Source: Ovoidimarina sp963698645 (GTDB lineage: Bacteria > Pseudomonadota > Alphaproteobacteria > Rhodobacterales > Rhodobacteraceae). Taken from it: a stretch of DNA of 64,000 nt. A program made the position numbers and the translations under genes. The notes beneath the pieces were generated by a model that was given only the letters and a program-made list of their open reading frames with translations, had not been told where the DNA came from and ran no database searches. How positions within the stretch are numbered: the first letter of the stretch is position 1; each line of letters starts with the position of its first letter. The stretch covers positions 310,001 through 374,000 of the forward strand of contig CAVORP010000009.1 in assembly GCA_963698645.1 (NCBI GenBank), read 5' to 3'. Of the stretch, positions 29,821-41,323 are shown in pieces.

Positions 29821-31072
29821 ATGAAACGCAATGTTCTTATCATCGGCGCGGGTGGCGTCGCTCAGGTCGTGGCGCATAAATGCGCGCAAAACAACGACGT
29901 GCTCGGCGATCTTCATATCGCAAGCAGGACGATGGCGAAATGCGAGGCGATCATCCGGAGCGTGCATGACAAGGCCGCGATGAAACAGGACGGCGTGTTC
30001 GAGGCCCATGCAGTCGACGCGATGGACAGCGACGCGGTGGCCGCGCTGATGACAAAGACCGGCGCACGGATCGTGATCAACGTCGGCTCGCCCTTCGTGA
30101 ACATGACCGTGCTCGAGGCCTGCATCCGCACGGGCGCGGCCTATATCGACACCGCGATCCACGAAGACCCGACCAAGATCTGCGAAACGCCGCCATGGTA
30201 CGCCAATTACGAATGGAAACGCCGCGACGATTGCGCGGCGGCGGGTGTGACCGCGATCCTTGGGCGCGGGCTTTGATCCGGGCATGGTCAACGCCTTCGC
30301 CCGCTTTGCTGTCGATGAATTCATGGACGAGGTGAAATCCATCGATATCGTCGATATCAACGCCGGCAACCACGGCAAGTATTTCTCGACCAATTTCGAC
30401 CCCGAGATCAATTTCCGCGAGTTCACCGGCACGGTCTACAGCTGGCAGGACGGCGCGTGGCAAGAGAACAGGATGTTCGAGGTGGGCCGCGAATGGGACC
30501 TGCCCGTGGTGGGCAAGCAAAAGGCCTATATGTCGGGCCATGACGAGGTGCATTCGCTGGCCGCGAACTACCCGCAGGCCGATATCCGGTTCTGGATGGG
30601 GTTTGGCGATCACTACATCAACGTCTTTACCGTGCTGCAAAACCTTGGGCTTCTGTCGGAACAGCCCGTCGTCACCGCCGAAGGGCTCGAGGTTGTGCCG
30701 CTGAAGGTGGTGAAGGCCGTGCTGCCCGACCCGTCCAGCCTTGCGCCCAATTATACCGGCAAGACCTGCATCGGCGATCTGGTGAAAGGCACCAAGGACG
30801 GGCGCGAGGTCGAGGTGTTCGTCTATAACGTCGCCGACCACAAGGAGGCCTATGACGAGGTCGGCAGCCAGGGCATTTCCTATACTGCGGGCGTGCCGCC
30901 GGTGGCGGTGGCGATGCTGATCGCGGACGGGACCTATGACCTCGGCACCATGCTGAACGTCGAGGAACTCGACCCCAAGCCGCTTTTCGCCCTGCTCGAC
31001 CGGATCGGCCTTCCGACCCGCGTCAAGGACGCAAGCGGCGATCACACCTGGCAGGAGGCGATGGCGACCTGA
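29821..31072 (+). CDS. Carboxy(nor)spermidine dehydrogenase, saccharopine-dehydrogenase family (one frameshift)
   Basis: About 416 residues with an N-terminal Rossmann motif VLIIGAGGVAQVVAHKCA and family blocks VINVGSPFVNMTVLEAC, AYIDTAIHED and ILGAGFDPGMVNAFARFA. It condenses putrescine or diaminopropane with aspartate semialdehyde using NADPH, giving the substrate of the decarboxylase just upstream. One extra G near 30262 interrupts ILGAGFDPG. Often annotated only as saccharopine dehydrogenase; the pairing with NspC decides the function. Confidence 0.88.
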
Positions 31073-31260
31073 CCTTGCCGAATTCCCGCCGCCCGGCCCG
31101 CCGCGGCCCGGCTGCGGGACAGTGTTTCTTGCCGTGGACATGTTCCAAGGATGACCCGTCCCGCACCGCACCGGTTTCATCCTGCGATTCCGGCGTTTTA
31201 CATCCTGTCTGTCCCTATGTATTCAGAACGGAACGAATTCGGGCCGGTAGGGGCAGCGCC

Positions 31261-34126
31261 ATGAACACAGCGGGAAATCTTCTCTTCGTTATCGCGTTGC
31301 TGCCCTTTCTCGGCGCGCTTGTTCCGGGGCTGATGATTCGCGCCGGACGCAATGCCTGCGCCATGTTCACCGCCGCGCCCACGGCGCTTGCGCTGATCCT
31401 CTTGTTGACCCTTGCGCCGGCGGTGCTGCGCGGCGAGGTGATTCAGGCCGAGGCAAACTGGCTGCCGCAACTGGGTCTGTCGGCGTCGTTCTTTCTCGAC
31501 GGGCTGGGGCTGCTCTTCGCGGGAATGATCCTTGGGGTCGGCCTTCTGATCACGCTTTACGCGCGGTTCTACCTGTCGGGCGACGATCCGATGGGTCAGT
31601 TCTATACCTATCTGCTGCTGTTCCAGGGCGCGATGCTGGGCATCGTCCTTTCCGACAACATCCTGCTTTTGCTGATTTTCTGGGAGCTGACCTCGCTGTC
31701 GTCCTTCCTGCTGATCGGCTATTGGAAACACCTGCCCGAAGGCCGTCAGGGCGCGCGTATGGCGCTGGCGGTGACCGGCGCGGGCGGGCTGGCGATGATC
31801 GGCGGCATGCTGATCCTCGGCAATATCGCGGGCAGCTACAACCTGACCGATATCCTGCAGGCGGGCGACGCGATCCGGGCCTCGGAATGGTATCTGCCCG
31901 CGCTGATCCTGATCCTGCTCGGCGCCTTCACCAAATCGGCGCAGTTCCCGTTCCATTTCTGGCTGCCGCACGCGATGGCGGCGCCGACGCCGGTTTCGGC
32001 CTACCTGCATTCGGCCACGATGGTGAAGGCGGGCGTGTTCCTGATGGCGCGCATGTGGCCGGTGCTGTCGGGCACGGATGCGTGGTTCTACATCGTCGCG
32101 ACCACGGGGCTTGTCACCATGGTGCTTGGCGCGCTGATCGCGCTCTTCAAGGACGATCTCAAGGCGCTTCTGGCCTTTTCGACCGTCAGCCATCTTGGCC
32201 TTCTGACCATGCTTCTGGGCTTCGGGACCAAGGCCGCGGCGGTCGCGGCGGTGTTCCACATCATCAACCACCTGACCTTCAAGGCCGCGTTGTTCATGAC
32301 CGCGGGCATCGTCGATCACGAGACCCATACCCGCGACATCAAGCGGCTGGGCGGATTGCGCCGGCTGATGCCGATCACCTTCCTGATCGGCACGGTGGCG
32401 GCGCTGTCGATGGCGGGCATCCCGCTGTTCAACGGGTTCCTGTCGAAAGAGATGATGCTCGAAGAAGCCTCGCATACCGACTGGGCCGGAAGCCATTACG
32501 CGGTGCCGGTTCTGGCCACGCTCGGCGCGCTTCTGTCGGTCGCCTATTCGTTCCGCTTCATCAAGCATGTCTTCCTCGGCCCGGTGCGCGACGACTATCC
32601 GTCGAAACCTCATGATCCGCCCTTCGGCCTTTGGGCCGCGCCCGCGCTTCTGGTGGTGCTGGTGGTCCTGATCGGCGTGATGCCCTTCCTTGCCGAAGGC
32701 ATCGTCACCGCCGCCGCCAGTGCGGTGACGGGGGCGACCTGCACCCGCATCTGAAGATCTGGCACGGCGTGACACCCGCGCTGTGGATGTCGGTCATCGC
32801 GATCGCTCGGCGGCGCGGTCCTTCTGGCGCTGCACCGACCGCTCGACCAGGCCTGGATCACGGCGCCGCGGCCCGAGGCGAAGGCGATTTTCGACCGGCT
32901 GCTGGGCTGCGATCACGGCCCTGTCGCGCGGCGATCACCGAAGTCACCCATAACGGCGCGATCAGCCGCTATCTGGCGATCTTCACTTGCCGCTTCGGTG
33001 GCGCTGGGCGCCGATCGCCTTTACCGGCAGCGGGCTTTCCGCGCCGACGCGCGGCCTGCTGCCGGTGCCGCCGGTGATCGCGGTGGGCTGGCTCATGCTG
33101 ATCGTCGCCACCATTTCGGTTGTGACCATGCATCACCACCGGTTCCGCGCGCTGGTTCTGATCGGGATCATCGGCCTGACGATCTCGGCCGGCTTCGTCT
33201 ATCTCTCGGCACCCGATCTGGCGCTGACGCAGATCTCGGTCGAGACGGTGACGATCATGCTGCTGCTGCTGGCGCTGCATTTCCTGCCGAAGACAACGCC
33301 CAAGGAAAGCTCCGCAGGGCTCAAGCTGCGCGACGGGCTTCTCGCGGTGGCCGCGGGCGCAGGCGTTGGCGCGCTCGCCTATGCGTTCCTGCTGCGCGAT
33401 ATCAGCACGATTTCGGATTATCACATCGCCAACAGCTATGAAGGCGGCGGCGGCACCAACGTGGTCAACGTGATCCTCGTGGATTTCCGGGGCTATGACA
33501 CCTATGGCGAGATCATCGTGCTGGGGATCGCGGGCCTGGTGATCTATGCGCTGATGCATGCGCTGCTGGACGGACCGGCGGCGCGGCGGCTGCGGAACAC
33601 CGACTATTCCCAGGACCGGTCCCGCGACCGTCACCCGCTGATGATGGTCGTGGTCACCCGCGTGCTGATGCCGATCGCGGTGATGGTGGGCATCTACATC
33701 TTCCTGCGCGGCCACAACCAGCCGGGCGGCGGCTTCGTCGCCGGCCTGGTCATCGCCATCGCGCTTCTGATGCAATACATGGCCTCGGGCTTTGCCTGGA
33801 CGCAGGAGCGCAAGCGGATCGAATATCACACGATGATCGGCTTCGGCGTCATCATCGCCGGGCTGACGGGCATGGGCGCCTGGCTCGTCGGGCAGCCGTT
33901 CCTGACCAGCGCCTATACCTATGTCCACCTGCCGCCGATCGAGGAGTTCGAGCTGGCCACCGCCATGCTGTTCGATCTTGGCGTGTTCCTGACCGTGCTG
34001 GGCGCGGTGATGCTGATGCTCTACAGCCTGTCGCGGATCGCGCGCTATGCGGGCGAGACGGTGAACGTCGCCCCGATGGATTACGACCCCACCGACCGGC
34101 TCGCCGACAGCGAGGAGAAGAACTGA
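31261..34126 (+). CDS. phaA: Fused MrpA/MrpB (PhaAB) subunit of a multisubunit cation/proton antiporter (several frameshifts)
   Basis: About 950 residues. The NuoL-like part (about 1-500) has the conserved TKSAQFPFHFWLPHAMAAPT, AYLHSATMVKAG and HIINHLTFKAALFMTAG. The C-terminal part is MrpB-like (LRGHNQPGGGFVAGLVIAIA), so A and B are fused as in rhizobial Pha systems. Good ribosome site GGTAGGGG before the ATG at 31261. Several breaks lie between 32740 and 33010; two bases too many near 32740, then extra bases near 32805, 32907 and 32937, and further disorder near 33000. Na+/H+ or K+/H+ exchange for pH and salt tolerance is the family role. Confidence 0.87.
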
Positions 34127-34127
34127 C

Positions 34128-34483
34128 ATGGAACTCCTCGTCGCAAGCAGCCATCGGCGTCCTGACGGCGGGCGGGGTCTATCTGCTGCTGCGGCTCCGG
34201 ACCTTCCCGGTGATCCTTGGGCTTGCGCTTCTGTCCTATGCGGTGAACGTCTTCCTGTTCGCCAGCGGCCGGCTGGCCATCGACATGTCGCCGATCCTGT
34301 CGAAATACGGCGATGCCAGCTATACCGACCCGCTGCCGCAGGCGCTGGTGCTGACCGCGATCGTGATCTCCTTCGGGATGACGGCGGTTCTGGTGATGAT
34401 CGGCCTCGGCGCGTTTCTCGAGGCCGACAGCGACCGGATCGACATCGACGAGACCGAGAGCCGACAAGGACGCCGCACCATGA
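34128..34483 (+). CDS. phaC: MrpC/PhaC antiporter subunit (frameshifted)
   Basis: About 117-residue NuoK-like subunit with three helices: TAGGVYLLLRLRTFPVILG, LLSYAVNVFLFASG and PLPQALVLTAIVISFGMTA, all typical of MrpC. An extra base after the fifth codon or so (near 34147) and one near 34462 break it; when removed the gene ends ESDKDAAP and overlaps phaD by ATGA. Second gene of the antiporter operon. Confidence 0.85.
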
Positions 34484-36036
34484 TGCACTGGATCATCGTT
34501 CCCGTCGTCCTGCCGGCGATGCTGGCGCCGATCATCGGCTTCGTCATGCGCCACGACATCGTGCTGGCGCGGGTCGCCTCGGTCGCTGGCACGGCGCTGC
34601 TGCTGGCCGTCGCCATCGGCCTTGCCGCGCTGGCCGCGGACGGCACGACGCATGTCTACCGGCTGGGCGACTGGCCCGCGCCCTTCGGCATCGTGCTGGT
34701 GCTCGACCGGCTGTCGGCGCTGATGGTGCTGCTGACCGCGAGCCTGGCGCTGATCGTGCTGATCCATGCCATCGCCACCGGCTGGGACGCGCGCGGGCAG
34801 GCATTTCCACGCGCTGTTCCAGTTCCAGCTGATGGGCATCTGCGGCGCGTTCCTGACCGGCGACGTCTTCAACCTGTTCGTGTTCTTCGAGGTGCTGCTG
34901 ATCGCGTCCTACGGGCTGATGATCCATGCGGGCGGGCGCGACCGGATGCGGGCGGGCCTGCAATACGTGGTGATGAACCTTGCCGGCTCGACGCTGTTCC
35001 TGTTCGCGCTCGGCACGCTCTACGCCACGACCGGCACGCTCAACATCGCCGATCTGGCCGCCAAGGTGCCCGCCATCCCGGCCGAGGAGGCGGCGCTGGT
35101 CCGGGTCGCGGCGATGCTTCTGATGATCGTCTTCGCGGTCAAGGCCGCGCTCTTTCCCGGTGCAGTTCTGGCTGCCCGCCACCTATGCCAACGCCCCGGC
35201 CCCGGTGGCGGCGCTGTTTCGCGATCATGACCAAGGTCGGCGCCTATGCGATCCTGCGGGTGCACACCGTCGCCTTCGGCCCCGGCATTCCCGGAACCGA
35301 GGGCTGGCCGACACCTGGCTGTTTCCGGCGGCGATCGTGACCATCGCCATCGGCGCCTTCGGCGTGCTGGGCGCGCGGCGGCTGATGCCGCTGATCGCCT
35401 TTTCGGTCGTCGGCTCGATGGGCACGCTTCTGGTGGCGGTCGCGGCCTTCTCGCCCGCCGCGACGACGGCGGCGCTTTACTACATGGTCCATTCGACCTT
35501 TGCCGCCGCCTGCCTGTTCCTGATCGCCGATCTCGTGGTGACCCGGCGCGACGGGCGACAGCCTGATCCCCGCTGCCGCCACCGTGCAGAACGGGCTCTT
35601 CGCCGCGCTGTTCTTCGCCGCGGCCATCGCCATGGCCGGCATGCCGCCGCTCAGCGGGTTTCTGGGCAAGCTTCTGGTGCTCGATGCGCTGCGCGACCCC
35701 GGGAACGATGGGCTGGGCCTGGACCGCGATCCTTGCCGGCTCGCTGCTGACCATCGTCGGCTTCGCCGGGCGGGCAGCGCGCTGTTCTGGAAATCGACGG
35801 CCATCGCGCAGCCGGTTCCCGACGCCACGGATGAGCGAGACCATGCCGCCGCGCCGGTTCCGGCACAACCCGCCACGGCGGCCGAGATCGCGCCCGCCAT
35901 GCTGGCGCTCGCGATGCTGGCAGGCCTTGCCGTCTTTGCCGGACCGGTCGCGGACTATCTGGAGGAGACCTCGGCCCAGCTCTTCGACCGCGCGGGCTAT
36001 ATCTCGGCGGTCCTCGCCCCCGGCGCGGAGGACTGA
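34480..36036 (+). CDS. phaD: MrpD/PhaD antiporter subunit (several frameshifts)
   Basis: NuoN-like proton-channel subunit, about 516 residues. Conserved blocks: DRLSALMVLLTASLALIVLI, FQFQLMGICGAFLTGDVFNLF, VFAVKAALFPVQFWLPATYA, MTKVGAYAILRVHT and GMPPLSGFLGKLLVLDALRD. Extra bases near 34800, 35160, 35218, 35305, 35560 and 35715, plus one near 35760-35830, scatter it over the three frames; each is a local interruption within conserved sequence. It overlaps phaC and lies 3 bp before phaE. Confidence 0.85.
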
Positions 36037-36039
36037 GCC

Positions 36040-36533
36040 ATGCTGGCACGTCTCATCCCCCACCCGCTTCTCAGCCTCACGCTGGTGCTCGTCTGGCTTG
36101 CGCTGGTCAACAAGTTCACGCTGGGCAATCTGATCCTGGGTACGGGCTTCGGGCTCGTCATCCCGATGCTGACCGCCGCCTATTGGCCCGACCGCCCGAG
36201 GATCAGCAAGGCCGCTGCGGGTCATCGAATACGTGCTGGTCGTGCTGTGGGACATCGTCGTGGCCAATGTGCAGGTCGCGGTGATCATCCTGTTCAAGCG
36301 CGAACGCGACATCCGCTCGCACTGGATCGTCGTGCCGCTCGAACTGACCTCGGCCGAGGCGATCACGGTGCTTGCGGGCACGATCACGATGACGCCGGGC
36401 ACGGTTTCGGCGACGCTTGCCGCCGATGGCGCGCTGTATCCTGGTCCATTGCCTGCACACCGACGATCCCGACGCGGTGCGCGACGAGATCAAGTCCCGC
36501 TACGAACGCCGCCTGAAGGAGATTTTCCAATGA
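36040..36533 (+). CDS. phaE: MrpE/PhaE antiporter subunit (frameshifted)
   Basis: About 163 residues with N-terminal helices (HPLLSLTLVLVWLALVNKF) and the MrpE signatures EYVLVVLWDIVVANVQVA, PLELTSAEAITVLAGTITM and TPGTVSATLAADG. Extra bases near 36213 and 36441 shift the frame. MrpE is needed for assembly or activity of the complex. It ends with YERRLKEIFQ and overlaps phaF by ATGA. Confidence 0.86.
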
Positions 36534-36801
36534 TCGAAGCCGCGCTTCGTCTTTGCCGCCGGCTGCTATGGCATCGCGCTGCTTGCTGGACCTCTGGCGC
36601 ATCGTCAAGGGCCCGGATGCCGCCGACCGCATCCTTGCGCTCGACACGATGGTGATCAACGTGATCGCGCTTCTGGTGCTTTACGGCATCTGGCGCGGCA
36701 CCGCGATCTATTTCGAGGCCGCGATGCTGGTCGCCATGGTCGGTTTCGTCTCGACCGTCGCCTATTGCCGCTTCCTGCTGCGCGGCGACATCATCGAGTG
36801 A
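36530..36801 (+). CDS. phaF: MrpF/PhaF antiporter subunit (frameshifted at start)
   Basis: About 90 residues, three helices. The family core is WRIVKGPDAADRILALDTM followed by NVIALLVLYGIWRGTAIYF. Breaks near 36550 and 36583 affect only the first 18 codons. Fifth gene of the operon. Confidence 0.85.
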
Positions 36802-36810
36802 GGTAGGACC

Positions 36811-37185
36811 ATGGACTTCTTCGCCGAACTCCTGATCTCGTTCTCGCTGGTCATCAGCGGCATCTTCGGCCTCGTCGGCTCCTACGGGCTGGTGAAGCTG
36901 ACGGACACCCTGCAGCGGCTGCATGCCCCGACCAAGGCCACGACGCTGGGCGTCGGCGGCGTGCTGATCGCCTCGATGATCTATTTCTACGCCAAGACCG
37001 GGCATCTTTCGGTGCACGAACTGCTGATCACGCTGTTCCTGTTCCTGACTGCGCCGATCACCGCGAATTTCATCGCCAAGACCTACATGGCCCAGAACCT
37101 GCGCCGCTCCGACCTGCCCGAGACCCCGGGCAAGTATGGCTGGTCGGTCTATGACGATCCGCCGGGCCAGCCGTCCGATCAGTGA
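36811..37185 (+). CDS. phaG: MrpG/PhaG antiporter subunit
   Basis: 124 residues, intact. Three helices with the MrpG pattern GLVGSYGLVKLTDTLQRLHA, TTLGVGGVLIASMIYFY and LFLFLTAPITANFIAKTYM. Last gene of the antiporter operon; a GC-rich hairpin lies 15 bp after its stop. Confidence 0.9.
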   Translation: MDFFAELLISFSLVISGIFGLVGSYGLVKLTDTLQRLHAPTKATTLGVGGVLIASMIYFYAKTGHLSVHELLITLFLFLTAPITANFIAKTYMAQNLRRSDLPETPGKYGWSVYDDPPGQPSDQ

Positions 37186-37199
37186 TGCAGAAACGGCAA

Positions 37200-37226
37200 G
37201 GCGCGCGCCCAACGGCAGGGCGCGCC
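37200..37226. terminator. GC-rich hairpin after the antiporter operon
   Basis: GGCGCGCGCCC and GGGCGCGCC flank a seven-base loop and can pair into a strong stem with a two-base bulge. It lies between the convergent phaG and hydrolase genes. No T-run follows, so a simple intrinsic terminator is uncertain. Confidence 0.4.
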
Positions 37227-37291
37227 TGACCCGAAGCATGGCGGCCGGCCTGGATCGCGCGCGCTTCTTCTGACCGAAGCGCCGTGATCCT

Positions 37292-38226
37292 TTATGCCTC
37301 GATCCGGTGCAGGAACTGCCGCAGGGCCGCGATATAGGCCGTACGTTCTTCGACGAACGCCATGTGGGACGACGCCCCGAACAGGGCGAAGTCGGCATCG
37401 GGAATGCGCGCTGCGAATGAACGCGTGCTGTCCGGTGTCGCCTCGTCGAAGGCGCCGCATGTGACGAGAGTTGGGATATCGATCCGCGAGAGCGCCGCCG
37501 CGCCGTCATAGCCCTTCAGCACACCGGTGCAGGTGAATTCATTGGGACCCCACATCGCCGCATAGCAATCGGGGTTCATCATCTCGAATGTCCGGTTCAC
37601 ATCCTCGGGCCAGGGGTCCGCACGGCAGAGGTGCCGCCGATAGAAGACATCCACAGCCGCAAGATAGGCGGGGTCCTCGGTGCGCCCTTCCGCCTCGCAT
37701 CTATCGAGCGTCTCGCGCACCTCCGCAGGCAGCGCGTTGCGATAGGCGGCATTGTCGGCGATCCAGGTTTCGGTCCGGATCAGCGGGCTGGACAGGATCA
37801 GCCGCTCAAGGCCGTGACGACAGGGACGCCCAGCGCCATAGGCAGCCGCCAGGGTTCCGCCCCAGGAATTACCGAACAGTGCCAGCCGGTCCAGCGACAA
37901 CGCGGACCGCAGCGCGTCGATCTCGGCCAAAAATCGGTCCACACTCCAGTTCGACGGATCATTCGGCCGGTCCGATCGGCCGGCGTCCAGCTGATCGTAG
38001 AAGATCACGGCCGTTCGTCAGCCAGGTCGGCCAGCGGGCGCAGGTAATCGTGGCTCATCCCGGGTCCGCCGTGAATCACCAGAAGCGGCGTCTTCGCCGC
38101 GTCCGGACGTCCCGCGATACCGTACCAAACCGAGCCCCCCGGAACCGCAACGCGCCCTTCGTGCTCGAGACCCGGAGGGGTGCGCTCAAAACGTCGCCCC
38201 CGCCAGCACTTGGATGAACGTTTCAC
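37292..38226 (-). CDS. Proline-iminopeptidase-like alpha/beta hydrolase (one frameshift)
   Basis: About 300-residue S33-type hydrolase. HGGPGMSHDY forms the oxyanion region, DQLDAGRSDRP follows, and the nucleophile elbow is GNSWGG (catalytic Ser). The Asp lies in TCGAFDEATPD and the His in GASSHMAF. One extra C near 38006 breaks the frame at DERAVIFYDQ. The annotated start is GTG at 38226, which overlaps the proV 3' end by about 40 bp; a later start inside the overlap is possible because the region is disturbed. Last gene of the ProXWV-type operon; it may hydrolyse an imported amide or peptide, but substrate is unknown. Confidence 0.78.
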
Positions 38227-39204
38227 GATCTATGATGCCCTGCACCGGTCGTCGGGTCGCGCACGGCGATCACGCCGTCGATTTCGTCAGGATGTCCGCC
38301 ACATCGGCGATCCGATCGTCGGGTGGACAAAGGCCACCTCTGTCTCGGTCCCGTCGGCGGATCGCATGATGGTCGCCGCCCTCACGACCTTAGCGCGCGG
38401 TACGCCCTTGGTGAAGCGCGCCACATAGTCGTTCGCAGGACGCAGGATCAGGTCCTCGGGACTGCCGATCTGCACGATTCGACCCTGATCCATGATTGCG
38501 ATGCGATCGGCGATCTTTATCGCTTCGTCCAGGTCGTGGGTGATGAAGATGATGGTCTTGCTGAACTGGCCTGAAGTCGCAGCAGTTCGTCCTGCAGGTC
38601 CGCCCGAATCAGCGGGTCGAGCGCCGAAAACGGCTCGTCGAGGAACCAGAGCGTGGGATCGCTGGCCAGCGACCGCGCGATGCCCACACGCTGTTGCTGC
38701 CCGCCGGACAATTCGTCCGGAAAATGGTCCTCGCGTCCCTCGAGACCCACAAGCGCGATCATCTCGCGCGCGCGCTTTTCGCGTTCCTCGCGCGACACGC
38801 CCTGCACCTGAAGCGGGAAAGCCGACATTGTCCCACGACATCGCGGTTCGGCAGCAACGCGAAATGCTGGAACACCATCCCCATCTTGCGACGCCGGATT
38901 TCGATCAGTTCGGCGTCGATGCGGCGAGAAGGTTGGTCCCTTCGAGATACACCTCGTCCAGCGTTGGTTCGATCAGGCGTGACATGCACCGCACGATCGT
39001 GGATTTGCCCGATCCCGAGAGACCCATGATGACGAAGACCTCGCCGCGCCCGATATCGAAGGACGCATCGCGCACGGCGGCAGTCCAGCCGCGCTCGGAC
39101 AGGGCCTCTTCGTCCAGTTCGGCACCGCCGATCGTCGCGAACTCAGCAGCGGTCGCTCCAAACACCTTCCAGATGTTGTGGCAGCGGATGACAGGTTGAT
39201 CCTT
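38186..39204 (-). CDS. proV: ProV-type ABC ATP-binding protein for quaternary amines (several frameshifts)
   Basis: ABC ATPase of the glycine betaine/proline family, about 340 residues. It begins CHNIWKVFGATAAEF and has Walker A GLSGSGKST, signature LSGGQQQRVGIARSLA, Walker B LWFLDEPFSALDP and THDLDEAIKIAD. A C-terminal CBS-like tail (DRIADVADIL, GVIAVRDPTTGA, IIDRETFIQVL) matches ProV. Breaks near 38310, 38268, 38245, 38572, 38830 and 38925 were traced. No clear start codon is visible in frame upstream of 39204 because the junction with the permease gene is disturbed; GTG at 39165 would be too late. Confidence 0.82.
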
Positions 39205-41229
39205 CGCAGGCGGCCTCTCGCGTGTTGTCGATCTCAGGCTGTCCTTCTTTTGACGGCGATCCGGCCCGGGCCGCCGCCGCCTTCAACAAACCGTCCGCGA
39301 TCAGCGCCAGACAGGCGACGCACAGACCGGCCACGATGCCTTCGCCCACGAGCGAGCGGTTGAGCGCGATCAGCACTTCCTGGCCAAGATCCTTGGTGCC
39401 CACGAGTGCTGCAATCATCAGCATGGAGAAGCGCCATCATGATGGTCTGGTTCACCCCGATCAGCAAGGTTGGCAAGGCGGCGGGCAAGCGCACCCAGAT
39501 CAAGGTCTGCCATCGTGTGCAGCCTGCGATCTCGCGCCGCCTCGAGCCGGGCATGGGGAACCTGCGCCATCCCGACCATCGCATAGCGCACCGCAGGAGC
39601 CAGCGCATAGAGCGTGACGGCGATCACTGCCGACACGTCGCCGATGCGAAAGAGCATCACGGCAGGCAGCAGGTAAACCAGGGTCGGCAGGGTCTGCATC
39701 GTGTCGAGCACAAAGTTGGCCGGCCCCTGCAGTCGGTCGCGAACTGCAGCCAGAAGCCGATCGGGATAGCCCGAAAGCGACCGCGATCATGACCGAGATC
39801 ACGATCAGATAGACCGAGTTCATCGCCGGGCCCCAATAGCCGGTCAGCACGATCAACAGCGCGAGGCCAGGCGCAATAGAGCGCCAGCCGCACGCCGCCC
39901 AGCACGAAGGCCAAGGGCGACGCTGCCGATGATCAGCGTCCAGGGTGCGCTTGCCAGGAAGGCCGAGAAGGGGCGCATCACATTCAGCAGCGCGAAGTTC
40001 CGGAATACTTCGAGCAGGTCGAATAGTTCCTTGTTGATCCATGTGACTGCGGCGTTCCAGAAGTTGGCGGTCGAGATTTCCCAGGCTTTAGGCCAGGTCT
40101 GCAACGGTTTGAAGAGGAGGGCCGCAATCCGTCGACATGACGAGCCAGCCAACCAGAAGCTGCCACAGCGGCCGTTGCCCGGGTTCACGATGCTTGCCAT
40201 GCGCCGCCCGATGCGCGGCGGCCTGCGACAGCGGTCGAGAATGATCGCAAGCGCGACGATGCCCATCCCCGCCTCGAGCCCGGAACCGATATCGAGCTTT
40301 CGCAGCGCTGTCAGCACGTCGAAGCCCAGGCCGCCTGCGCCGATCATCGACGCGATGATGACCATGTTCAGCGTCATCATGATCGCCTGGTTCATCCCCA
40401 CCGCGAGCTTTGCCTAACGCCGCAGGGAGTTGCACCTTCCACAAGAGTTGCCGCGGGCTTGCACCCGATCATCCGGCCGCTTTCGGTGATCTCGGTCGGA
40501 ACGGATTTCAGCGCCAGCACCGTGTTATGCACCATCGGCGGAAGCGCGTAGATGACGGTGGCGACACAGTGCCGCACTGGGTCCGTAGCCGAACAGCAGC
40601 AGCGTCGGCACGAGATAGGAGAAGATCGGCACCGTCTGCATCACGTTCATGACGCCACGCGTGACGTTTTCGACATTCTGGCTTCGGTACGACCAGATGC
40701 CCAGCGCCAAGCCGATGAGCATCGCAAGAAGCACGCTCACCAGAACGCTCGCAAGGGTGACCATCGCATTCTGCCAGAGACCGAAAAACACGAGGAACCC
40801 TGTTCCCCCCGCCGCGACCAGCGCGAGGGACCGCCCGCCAAAGCGGAACGCCACGATCACCGCGGCCCCGCTGATTGCCAGCCACGATAGCGGCGGCACG
40901 CTTTGCGTGACGTTCAGTCCGCGACCCGTGAAAAGCCCCTCGGCCAGAACAACGACCGTCGCCTCGATCACGTAGTCGAACAGCGACGCGAGACCGCGGG
41001 TGATTTCCTGCACGGCGAGACCGCCGATCCTGGCTTCGCGCGCGAACCAGTTGAGCGCGTTGCCCACGATTTCCGCGACCGGGAAGCGCAGCCAGTCGGG
41101 CACCACGCGCAGCCAATCGGGACCAATGGCTGCGACCAGCGCAAGCGCCGCGAATAGGCTCAGCGCGATTGCCGGTCTCGGGACCGACAGCCCGCGGGCC
41201 GGTTCGTCGATGGTTTGATCACTTGCCAT
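39143..41229 (-). CDS. proW: Fused double ProW-type ABC permease (many frameshifts)
   Basis: About 670 residues containing two complete ProW-like permease modules in one chain. Module one includes NVTRGVMNVMQTVPIFSYL, VIYALPPMVHNTVLALKSV, MIGCKPAATL and NQAIMMTLNMVIIASMIGAGG. Module two includes VLDTMQTLPTLVYLLPAVM, ALAPAVRYAMVGMAQVPHA and MLMIAALVGTKDLGQEVLIAL. Each repeats the MQT(V/L)P loop that contacts the ATPase. At least ten single-base breaks fall between 39230 and 40600. The real stop near 39145-39215 is not settled. Fusion would let one gene supply the permease dimer. Confidence 0.82.
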
Positions 41230-41323
41230 GTCTTGAGGATGTCACAGGGGGGATGGCTGCCAAGGGAAAAATCAAATCAGCCGGCGCATTTTCAGCGCCG
41301 GCCGAACCGTCAATGCGCGAAGG

